Shown: positions 17,295-24,370 of the stretch, piece by piece
Layout of the letters: each line of letters begins with the position of its first letter
Position numbering within the stretch: the stretch's first letter is position 1
Assembly (NCBI GenBank): GCA_009784975.1
Contig: WQXG01000020.1
Span: 1-46,012, forward strand
Direction: 5' to 3'
Length of the DNA: 46,012 bases
DNA from: Treponema sp.
Lineage (GTDB): Bacteria; Spirochaetota; Spirochaetia; Treponematales; Breznakiellaceae
Program-made: the position numbers and the translations under genes
Notes under the pieces: model-generated
What the model saw: the letters and a program-made list of their open reading frames with translations, nothing else
Told to the model about the DNA's origin: nothing
The model's database searches: none

Positions 17295-19954
17295 CCGGTC
17301 TTCCCAGCCAAATTCTCAAGAGCTTTTTCTGCGGAACTAAAATCGAATTTTTCTATGTGCATAATGAGTTCTTCGCTTCCAGATATTAATTTAAGGCTGT
17401 CTGTAAACTCCAGACATTCAGCATCGCTTGATTTTAGCAGAGGTTTCAGTTTTTCCAGCAATTTACGGGTTTCTTCGTTCGTTAAAGACGCCTGCGCCGC
17501 TTTCTGTGTTTCTGAATTTGCAGCCTCCAGCTCAAGTTCAGAAATAACTGAATTTAATTCTATTTGCAGCTTTTCCATTTGTTCCTGAGAAACAAGGTTT
17601 TTGCTGTTTACAAGATGGCTTTCAACCTCTTCGGCAGCCTGCTGCAAAGACTTTTTCTTTAACTGACCTGCGTTGCTTTTAAGAGTATGCACCAGTCTAT
17701 GCGCCAGTTTTATTTCGCCGTCATCCATTGCTTTTTCAATTTCATCGTATATATTTTTATTTTTATTAATGAATTGAACCTTAAGCTGTTTTTGTAATTT
17801 TTCATAAGCCATGTTTTCCCGTTTTTCATTTACAACGGTATAACTTTTTGGCTGAATATATGTCAATAAGCATCTCCATAGCTCCTGCGAAGTAAACGGT
17901 TTGCCGAGAGTGTCATACATTCCGCTTTTCCTGTAAATCTCCATGTCATTGGACATAATGTTTGCGGTTAATGCAACAATAGGTGTTTTAATACCCATCT
18001 CTGTTATTTTGGACGAAGCTTCCAATCCGTCCATTACAGGCATATGTATATCCATGAAGATCAAATCAAATTGTTTTTCGCCTGTTTTTATACGTTCAGC
18101 AACAATATCGACACCGTCTTTGCCGTTGCTTGCCACAACAGATTTTATACCCACTCTCGCCAAATGGTCGCAAATTACCTGCTGGTTAAGGCTGTTATCT
18201 TCACATATAAGAATTTCTCCGTCAAATTCCGGTTTTTCCAAATTGCTCAGTGTTATTTTTTTGGACAGCATATCAACGGTATCTTCGATTAATTCGAATG
18301 TCAGATCGAAGCTGAATTTGCTGCCAATCCCAACCGTGCTTTCAACGGCGAGTTTTCCGTTCATCAGCTCAATAAAATTCTTGGTAATTGTCAGCCCCAA
18401 ACCTGTGCCGCCGAATTCCCGCGTTACAGTATCGTCTGCCTGCATAAACGGTTCAAATATCCTTTTTATTTGTTCGGATGACATTCCGATCCCTGAGTCT
18501 TTTATTTCAAAATGCATGGTTACGTTTGATTCATCTGTTTTTACTATTGAAGCCAGGAGTTTAACCATGCCATTATTTGTAAATTTTACTGCGTTGGAAA
18601 GAAGGTTAAGAAGAATTTGACGCAGTCTTACGGGGTCGCCAAGCAGCTTCTTTTTAAAGGAAGGTTCCGCATAGCAATAAAGCGCTATGCCTTTTTCTTC
18701 GGCCTTGGGATTAATTAACATCTGGCAATGCGCAAAAATATCTGTTAAATCAAAAGGAATATGCTCAAGCACTATTTTCCCGGATTCGATTTTGGAGATG
18801 TCCAATATATCGTTGATAATATTCAGAAGCCATTTTGCGCTGTACTGTATTTTATCCAGATATTCCTTTGATTTCTGCGGCATATTGTCATCCTGCGCAA
18901 GTTCGGAAAATCCGATGATGCTGTTCATGGGCGTGCGTATCTCATGACTCATGTTGGCTAAAAAGATGGATTTGGCGGTATTGGCGGCTTCTGCACTCTG
19001 GCGCATATTTTCTACTTCATTCATCATGTCCTGCAATCGCTGCTCAATTACCCTGGAAATAAAAATCGCTATAATTAAACATGCAGCAAACACAAGAAGC
19101 GTTATTAATAAACCAACAAGTATAAAGACTTGTATTTTTCTGGTTTGCTCCTGAGTATAATATCCGGCAAAAACCATTCCTATAATTTCGTTGTTAACAC
19201 CGCGCAGCGGGACATACAGAGCCAGCACATCCCTGCCGAAAAGCTGTATTCTGTCAAAAAACGATTCCCCTGCCAGCACTTTTTCACTTATGTATTCCGC
19301 CGCATTTATTCCTAATGCGCTTCTGCCGCCCTCACCTATGATTGTAGAAGCAATGCGCTCTGTGTTTAAAAATATCGATACTTCGCATCCTATCTGCTCT
19401 TTTAGACTGTGTACGAAATTCTGGGTATCTAACCTTAACCCCAATGACATGGCGCCTATAATATTCGTTGTATCATAATATATCGGAGAACTGGCAACGA
19501 CTCCAAGACGTATGGTGCTGCCCGGCACGATGTAAGATTCAATTCTTCCCTCCAAAGCAGAGGTAATGTGAGGCTGCTGCGCAAGATTGTCGCCGAAGTT
19601 TTCGATATCATAAGTTCTTGCCAATACCGTTCCTGTGCTGTCAAGCACCGTGCAAAAATCAATTTGCGCCATTGCCTGCAGGGAAAAAGCTATGTCCGCG
19701 ATTCTTGTGCGGTTATTGTTTTTTATTGCCTCGCTTAGATTTTGATTGTCAGAAACCGCGAATGCCGCAAGACGCGCTTTGGATATCATCTCATCAATTT
19801 CCGCTTCTATCATGTTCATGGCGGTGACAGCTTTTTCCCGCATGGATTCTTTTAATTCCCTGTTAAAAAGCATTATAGAGGAAGCAAGCACAGCAGTCCC
19901 GCATAAAACAACCAGCACAACCATAGGAATTAAAATTCTTTTTTTTATGCTCAT
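17291..19954 (-). CDS. Hybrid sensor histidine kinase: Cache, HisKA, HATPase, receiver, Hpt
   Basis: Numbered from ATG 19954 (887 residues). Membrane helix 1 is about 7-27, an extracytoplasmic Cache-like sensor about 28-270, and helix 2 about 275-302. HisKA carries H337 in MSHEIRTPMN. The ATPase has an N-box (LLNLLSNAVKFTN), DSGIGM and GGTGLGL. The receiver has D635 in FMDIHMPVMDG. A C-terminal Hpt domain has H756 in LVHTLKSNAG. The phosphorelay output regulator is not in the window. ATG 19954 overlaps the upstream lipoprotein stop (ATGA); ATG 19966 is an alternative. The coupled lipoprotein may present ligand to the Cache domain. It probably controls the surrounding glycan genes (inference). 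Confidence 0.92.
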   Translation of the reverse strand: MSIKKRILIPMVVLVVLCGTAVLASSIMLFNRELKESMREKAVTAMNMIEAEIDEMISKARLAAFAVSDNQNLSEAIKNNNRTRIADIAFSLQAMAQIDFCTVLDSTGTVLARTYDIENFGDNLAQQPHITSALEGRIESYIVPGSTIRLGVVASSPIYYDTTNIIGAMSLGLRLDTQNFVHSLKEQIGCEVSIFLNTERIASTIIGEGGRSALGINAAEYISEKVLAGESFFDRIQLFGRDVLALYVPLRGVNNEIIGMVFAGYYTQEQTRKIQVFILVGLLITLLVFAACLIIAIFISRVIEQRLQDMMNEVENMRQSAEAANTAKSIFLANMSHEIRTPMNSIIGFSELAQDDNMPQKSKEYLDKIQYSAKWLLNIINDILDISKIESGKIVLEHIPFDLTDIFAHCQMLINPKAEEKGIALYCYAEPSFKKKLLGDPVRLRQILLNLLSNAVKFTNNGMVKLLASIVKTDESNVTMHFEIKDSGIGMSSEQIKRIFEPFMQADDTVTREFGGTGLGLTITKNFIELMNGKLAVESTVGIGSKFSFDLTFELIEDTVDMLSKKITLSNLEKPEFDGEILICEDNSLNQQVICDHLARVGIKSVVASNGKDGVDIVAERIKTGEKQFDLIFMDIHMPVMDGLEASSKITEMGIKTPIVALTANIMSNDMEIYRKSGMYDTLGKPFTSQELWRCLLTYIQPKSYTVVNEKRENMAYEKLQKQLKVQFINKNKNIYDEIEKAMDDGEIKLAHRLVHTLKSNAGQLKKKSLQQAAEEVESHLVNSKNLVSQEQMEKLQIELNSVISELELEAANSETQKAAQASLTNEETRKLLEKLKPLLKSSDAECLEFTDSLKLISGSEELIMHIEKFDFSSAEKALENLAGKTG

Positions 19955-20925
19955 CTGTGTGTCCATCTCTCCAGAAGCCGCTCCTTTTCTTCGGAGGTAT
20001 TGTTTGACATATCGGCATACCTGATATTTACCGGGTAATTAGGGAGTGTAAATTCCCTGTCATTAAAAATTCTTTCGGGGCAGAACATCAGCTTGTCCTT
20101 TTCCGTCCATACATTAACAATATAGTTAAAAACTTCACTGACTGCGCGGCGTGTTTCTTTACCTTTAATAATGCTGATGCCGTACAGCGAAAAAGGCGAG
20201 CCTTCCCTAAAAAAATGAATTCTCAGCGGAAAACCGTCATTAATCGCGCCGACTGTTTGCGCTGTCATGGAAAAACCGATTGCTGCATTTTTTTCTTTTA
20301 ATGCGTTAACAGGACCGGAACCGGAGCCGGTAAAACTTAAAACATTATTCGATAAAGCGTTAAAGTAGCTGAATGCCTCATCTTCACCCCATGCGTTTAC
20401 AAGGCTCTTTAAAAACATATAACCTGTACCGGAGGATAAAGGGTTAGGCATGGAAACAAGGCCCTTATAAATGGGTTTTAATAAATCGGCATAACTTTCC
20501 GGGACAGGGAGTCCTCGTTCAGAAAGCACCATTCTGTTAACCGCGATACAGCCGCCGTTACGGTACCACGGCAGATACCTTGCTTTTTCCGGAACCATGT
20601 CGGCAGTAAAAATACTTGTGTCATATGCGGATAAATCAGCCAATAACTCAATTATTCTGTCAAGATTGGCATATTCCATTTCGCCGATGATATCACATTC
20701 GGTATCCGTTCCCTCGGCAAGGAGCCTGGTTAGCAGATCGCCGGTAGAGTAATATTCTATACGAATGTCGTATTTTGGAAATCTGGCATTAAGGTCTGCC
20801 TGCATCGCCTCGTTGCGGTATTCCTCCGCGCTGGTATAGATAACAACAGAATTACCGTCCTTGCCGCAGGCGGACAGGACCATACACAGGCATAAAGCCA
20901 TAAGCAGAAGAATATTCTTTTTCAT
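19951..20925 (-). CDS. Solute-binding lipoprotein coupled to the sensor kinase (iron/spermidine-type SBP fold)
   Basis: The 324-residue lipoprotein has a signal ending in LSAC, lipid Cys20. The mature part starts VVIYTSAEEYRNEAM and has SGTGYMFLKSLVNAWGEDEAF and GSGSGPVNALKEKNAAIGFS, as in family-1 Fe3+/spermidine-type binding proteins. No permease or ATPase accompanies it. Its stop overlaps the kinase start, so sensing rather than uptake is likely, as in TorT-TorS or LuxP-LuxQ style pairs. It has a consensus promoter with a -10 box exactly 6 nt before the ATG. The ligand is unknown; a sugar or sugar phosphate fits the locus. Confidence 0.82.
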   Translation of the reverse strand: MKKNILLLMALCLCMVLSACGKDGNSVVIYTSAEEYRNEAMQADLNARFPKYDIRIEYYSTGDLLTRLLAEGTDTECDIIGEMEYANLDRIIELLADLSAYDTSIFTADMVPEKARYLPWYRNGGCIAVNRMVLSERGLPVPESYADLLKPIYKGLVSMPNPLSSGTGYMFLKSLVNAWGEDEAFSYFNALSNNVLSFTGSGSGPVNALKEKNAAIGFSMTAQTVGAINDGFPLRIHFFREGSPFSLYGISIIKGKETRRAVSEVFNYIVNVWTEKDKLMFCPERIFNDREFTLPNYPVNIRYADMSNNTSEEKERLLERWTHR

Positions 20926-20931
20926 AACAAA

Positions 20932-20960
20932 ATTTTAGCAAAAAATAACCATAAATGCAA
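20932..20960 (-). promoter_or_regulatory. Leaderless promoter of the sensor lipoprotein-kinase operon
   Basis: On the minus strand, TTGCAT (20960-20955), 17 nt, TAAAAT (20937-20932), then 6 nt (TTTGTT) and the ATG at 20925. No Shine-Dalgarno is present. Confidence 0.65.
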
Positions 20961-21000
20961 CAAAAAACTTCCGCAAGGGGCCCCCACAGCGCCCTTATGT

Positions 21001-21028
21001 TTGACAATTTTAATTATTTTAATATAGA
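21001..21028 (+). promoter_or_regulatory. Promoter of the transglutaminase-like lipoprotein
   Basis: Perfect TTGACA (21001-21006), 16 nt, TATAGA (21023-21028); TAGAAT at 21025-21030 with 18 nt is equivalent. AGGAG then precedes the ATG at 21051, so this gene has a conventional leader. Confidence 0.7.
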
Positions 21029-21050
21029 ATAGTTCGACAGGAGTATAAAA

Positions 21051-22019
21051 ATGAAATTAAAAACGTATCTAATAATGGTTTTTGCAGTTTTTGGATTTTT
21101 ATCCTGCGTTACGCTTTCCTCCTCCGGAAGCACTGAAGTCCGCCAACCGGCAGAACAGAGAGCATCCTCTCCGGAAAGCGGCAGAAACGCTGCCGCAAGT
21201 ACAGAAGTTAAAAATACAAATGAACGATCAACCGCTCCATCTGCAGTTACTGTCTGGCCTTTGGCTGTCAGGATGGCAGAGGCAAAAATCAAACGTTTTG
21301 TTACAACTCCTGAACAGATGCTAGAAATGGCAAGAGAAAGAAGTATAGGCACCTGGGATTCTGTTGAACTTGTAAACACAAGAGAATTGGCAGATGGCAG
21401 AATCGAATATACATTGTTATATTCGGTAGATCAAAGAACAAGAGTTTATACCACCAACACTACCAATACCATAAATGGTCCTAAAAATATTACCGTTGCC
21501 ATGTTCGGCTCAATAGTCGGTCCTAACGAAAACCTGTCTGCCTATGATGCGCAAGTTCTAATTAACCAATGCAAAGAATGGTATACCAATGATCGGGATT
21601 ACCGCAGAATCATAGATATACTTGAAGAAGAAGTAATAACAAAACTTCAATATGACTGGGCTTCATATCTTAGCGGAAGATATCCCAGCTACCAGGATGC
21701 TGTCCGCGCCGGTTTGGGTGTATGTGATGTGTACGCGCGGTTAACAAGAGAAGTTTTAACCAGAGCCGGATACAGGGTTGAAATGTGGTCATCATCTTCG
21801 GGAAATCATGCCTGGAATCATGTAATTTTATCTAACGGAAGAACCTTATATATCGATGCCACATGGTACGATAACAATTATGACAATCATCCTACTCAGC
21901 ACAGCCCGGACAGTTATTCTCCGTGGTATATTACTTACGATAAAAATCTTTTTGAACGCGGATTGAAAGGCACTATTCGCATGCATGGAGCCTGGGGAGA
22001 CGCAAGGAGAATAGATTAG
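21051..22019 (+). CDS. Lipoprotein with transglutaminase-like (papain-fold) domain
   Basis: The 322-residue lipoprotein has a signal ending in FLSC, lipid Cys19, then a Ser/Thr/Glu-rich linker to about residue 65. The C-terminal transglutaminase-like core shows C225 (LGVCDVYARL), H253 (GNHAWNHV) and D269 (YIDATWYD), a complete Cys-His-Asp triad. A role as surface or periplasmic protease, peptidase or cross-linking enzyme is possible; the family also has structural members. It is convergent with GH95 (4 nt apart) and has its own consensus promoter, so it may not belong to the sugar pathway. Confidence 0.8.
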   Translation: MKLKTYLIMVFAVFGFLSCVTLSSSGSTEVRQPAEQRASSPESGRNAAASTEVKNTNERSTAPSAVTVWPLAVRMAEAKIKRFVTTPEQMLEMARERSIGTWDSVELVNTRELADGRIEYTLLYSVDQRTRVYTTNTTNTINGPKNITVAMFGSIVGPNENLSAYDAQVLINQCKEWYTNDRDYRRIIDILEEEVITKLQYDWASYLSGRYPSYQDAVRAGLGVCDVYARLTREVLTRAGYRVEMWSSSSGNHAWNHVILSNGRTLYIDATWYDNNYDNHPTQHSPDSYSPWYITYDKNLFERGLKGTIRMHGAWGDARRID

Positions 22020-22023
22020 AATT

Positions 22024-24309
22024 CTAAATAACTATAACGGAAACTTCTTCCGTTCCTTTGTTTCTCACATTATAGGAAGTTATTTTTCCGCCTCGCCACT
22101 CTATGTCCAGTTCAAGATTTCCCTTTATGCGAATTCCTTTTAAACTGCCGGATTGCCATTCCTGCGGCAGGGCAGGGAGCAGCTTAAGTTCTGCCTGCAA
22201 ACCATCACGGAGGCGGCTTTGCACCAGCATTTGGGTAATTCCTGCAAGCGCGCCGAAGTTGCCGTCTATCTGGAAGGGCGGACCGTTGTTAAAAAGATTT
22301 GGCAGGGTGAAATCTTTAAACAGCAAATTAAGATTTTCCAAAGCGGCTTCCCCGTCCCCAAGACGGGCAAAAAAATTAATAAGCCATGCGCGGCTCCATC
22401 CTGTGTGCCCGCCGTCTGCGGCAAGCCGGTGCTCGATACTTTTTCTGGCAGCCGCAGCAAGTTCCGGCGTTTCGCAAGAGATTGCGTCTCCGGGAAAAAG
22501 CCCCCACAAATGCGAAAAATGCCGATGCCCCGGTTCCGCCTCCTCAAACTCCTCATTCCACTCGCAAATCCCCCCATTACCATGAACCCTAGCCTCAGCA
22601 ATCCGCCCCAACAAATTTTTTAGGTCTGCAACCTCTTCCCCCCTCTTCCCTCTTCCCTTTTCCCCCTCTTCCTCTGCGTCCTCTGCGCCTCCGCGTCTCC
22701 GCGAGAACTCTTCCAAAACACAAATCACAACAGAAAAAAGTTTACGCAAAATCTGATTATCCATCTCGCAGCCCGCGCATAAACTCGCACAGTCAGTCTC
22801 GTTTAAACGATAACTATTCTCCGGCGATACAGATGGAGATACAACAAGAAAGGAGTCTTTTCCCGGTGACAGGAAATCAACAAAGAAGAGGCAGGCATCT
22901 TTTAAAAGGTAAAAATATTTTTTTAGAAAATCTTTATCCAGAGTGTACTCGTAGTGTTCCCAGATATGCAGCGAAAGCCATGCCGCGCCTAGAACCCAGT
23001 AAGATGCGGGAATCCAATAATCTCTGGGAGCAGTGTCTCCCCAAATATCGGTGTTATGGTGAGCGGTAAAACCGCGGCAGCCGTACATAGAATGCGCTGT
23101 TTGTTTTCCGTTGGGGTACATACGTTCAAGGAGATCAAAAAGCGGCTCTTCGGTTTCCGCAAGATTACACATACATGCCGCCCAATAGTTCATCTGCGTA
23201 TTTATATTGATCGTGTAATCGCAGCCCCACGGCGGATCCATGTGCGGATTCCATAACCCCTGAAGATTTGCAGGATGAGTACCCGGTCTGCTGCATGAAA
23301 TTAAAAGGTAGCGGCAAAAGTTAAAATATTTTACTGTATCATCCGCGCCATCAATCTTTAATTCCACACGGTCATACCACGACCTATACTCCCCAACATG
23401 CTCCTGCAAAAGCTCGTCCCACCCCCGCCCAATCTGCCGGTTAATCTTCTCAAGACAAACCTCCTGAATCTTATACACTTCTCTTACTCTTCCCTCCGCG
23501 TCCTCTGCGTCTCCGCGTTTCCGCGAGAGCTCTTCTCCAATCCATCCGGTCTGAATATCCAAAAAGAGCAAAGCCTCATCCGCATTGGCAACGGTAATAA
23601 ATCCGCCGCGGCTTCTTTGGCTGCCTCCTTTTTGTATAACCTTCATCATTGCGCAGAAAGGAATGTTTTCGTCGCGGCAAAGAAAAGCTGCATCATCGAT
23701 ATTTCCCTTGCGATCATAAAATACACCGCGATCCAAACTTGCGCGAAAAGAAATTTTCCCCCGCTGGAAAGGCGGTGACGGTTTGCCGTCTTTGTTTTCG
23801 GCTGTAAAGCGAAGAACCAGTAATCCTGCCGCAGCGGAAATAAAACATTCACGTTTAAACACAGTATTATCGTATTCAAATGAAAGCGTATGCAGAGCCC
23901 GGGAAATATCCAAAGACCTCTCGTAATTGCTGACATCTTTTAAAAGTGCGCCGCCTCTTGTTCCCGACCAGGGATGCCCGAACCCTCCTGCCGGTGAAAA
24001 ACTGATTAAAAGTTCGCCCGCAGTCTGATACACCCGCTGTGCCGGCGGAATACCGCTGAAACTTTCAAGGCAAATTTCTTCCGCTTCATCAGCGCGTCCT
24101 TCGTTCAGCAATCGCCTGACTTCCGCAAGTGATTCTTTTGCTGCCGGATTATTCCTGTCGCGGAAACCGCCAGACCAGATTGAATCTTCGTTAAGCTGAA
24201 TCCTTTCCCGATCCGGCGAGCCGTAAATCATGGCTCCCAATCTTCCGTTTCCCAGAGGCAGGGCTTCTTCCCACTGGGCAGCCGGTGTATTAAAAATCAA
24301 TTTAGTCAT
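22024..24309 (-). CDS. GH95 alpha-L-fucosidase or alpha-L-galactosidase, with two repeat-derived insertions
   Basis: The 761-residue enzyme has the GH95 N-terminal beta domain (EEALPLGNGRLGAMIYGSP, LNEDSIWSGG) and the (alpha/alpha)6 core, with the catalytic-centre pattern YTININTQMNYW (365-376). N368 and N370 match the two catalytic asparagines of the family. Thr366 is at the position where alpha-L-fucosidases usually have His, which favours alpha-L-galactosidase. The segments at about 260-272 and 535-558, both with SR(K/R)RG-AEDAE, are translated copies of the GCG repeat and may be surface loops. No signal peptide, so cytoplasmic. It would remove the terminal side-chain sugar of imported xyloglucan pieces. 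Divergent from GH31. Confidence 0.9.
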   Translation of the reverse strand: MTKLIFNTPAAQWEEALPLGNGRLGAMIYGSPDRERIQLNEDSIWSGGFRDRNNPAAKESLAEVRRLLNEGRADEAEEICLESFSGIPPAQRVYQTAGELLISFSPAGGFGHPWSGTRGGALLKDVSNYERSLDISRALHTLSFEYDNTVFKRECFISAAAGLLVLRFTAENKDGKPSPPFQRGKISFRASLDRGVFYDRKGNIDDAAFLCRDENIPFCAMMKVIQKGGSQRSRGGFITVANADEALLFLDIQTGWIGEELSRKRGDAEDAEGRVREVYKIQEVCLEKINRQIGRGWDELLQEHVGEYRSWYDRVELKIDGADDTVKYFNFCRYLLISCSRPGTHPANLQGLWNPHMDPPWGCDYTININTQMNYWAACMCNLAETEEPLFDLLERMYPNGKQTAHSMYGCRGFTAHHNTDIWGDTAPRDYWIPASYWVLGAAWLSLHIWEHYEYTLDKDFLKKYFYLLKDACLFFVDFLSPGKDSFLVVSPSVSPENSYRLNETDCASLCAGCEMDNQILRKLFSVVICVLEEFSRRRGGAEDAEEEGEKGRGKRGEEVADLKNLLGRIAEARVHGNGGICEWNEEFEEAEPGHRHFSHLWGLFPGDAISCETPELAAAARKSIEHRLAADGGHTGWSRAWLINFFARLGDGEAALENLNLLFKDFTLPNLFNNGPPFQIDGNFGALAGITQMLVQSRLRDGLQAELKLLPALPQEWQSGSLKGIRIKGNLELDIEWRGGKITSYNVRNKGTEEVSVIVI
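22634..22713 (+). repeat. GCG repeat copy inside GH95, with pyrimidine tract
   Basis: A C/T-only stretch from 22634 leads into CCTCTGCGTC-CTCTGCGCC-TCCGCGTC-TCCGCGAGA, ending near 22713. On the coding (minus) strand it encodes a Glu/Arg/Gly-rich insert with SRRRGGAEDAEE. The reading frame stays open. Confidence 0.8.
23491..23535 (+). repeat. Second GCG repeat copy inside GH95
   Basis: CTCCGCGTCCTCTGCG followed by TCTCCGCG and TTTCCGCGAGA. It encodes SRKRGDAEDAEG on the minus strand, in the same frame as the copy about 820 bp away. It lies in a loop region between the N-terminal domain and the catalytic domain. Confidence 0.8.
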
Positions 24310-24316
24310 TAATCTA

Positions 24317-24346
24317 ACTATAACATATGTTTTTTGTTATTGATAA
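24317..24346 (-). promoter_or_regulatory. Promoter of GH95
   Basis: On the minus strand, TTATCA (24346-24341), 18 nt, TATAGT (24322-24317), then 7 nt to the ATG at 24309. No Shine-Dalgarno. Likely leaderless or with a 1-nt leader. Confidence 0.5.
24322..24331. promoter_or_regulatory. Palindrome AACATATGTT between divergent GH95 and GH31 genes
   Basis: A perfect 10-bp inverted repeat lies in the 61-bp divergent region. It touches the GH95 -10 box and lies where the GH31 -35 should be, so a regulator bound here could control both genes. Confidence 0.35.
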
Positions 24347-24348
24347 TG

Positions 24349-24354
24349 TATAAT
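24349..24354 (+). promoter_or_regulatory. -10 box of GH31
   Basis: Perfect TATAAT with a poor -35 (TATGTT at 24326-24331). AGGAG follows at 24360-24364, so the leader is very short but includes a ribosome site for ATG 24371. Confidence 0.5.
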
Positions 24355-24370
24355 ACGCTAGGAGTAAAAA

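Noticed and set aside
19955-19966. ATG 19966 as the kinase start
   Set aside because: GGAGAG directly touches this ATG, whereas ATG 19954 forms the usual ATGA overlap with the upstream stop. Not excluded.
22103-22623. Long plus-strand ORFs antisense to GH95
   Set aside because: They follow the codon composition of GH95 in other frames and show no domain; shadows.
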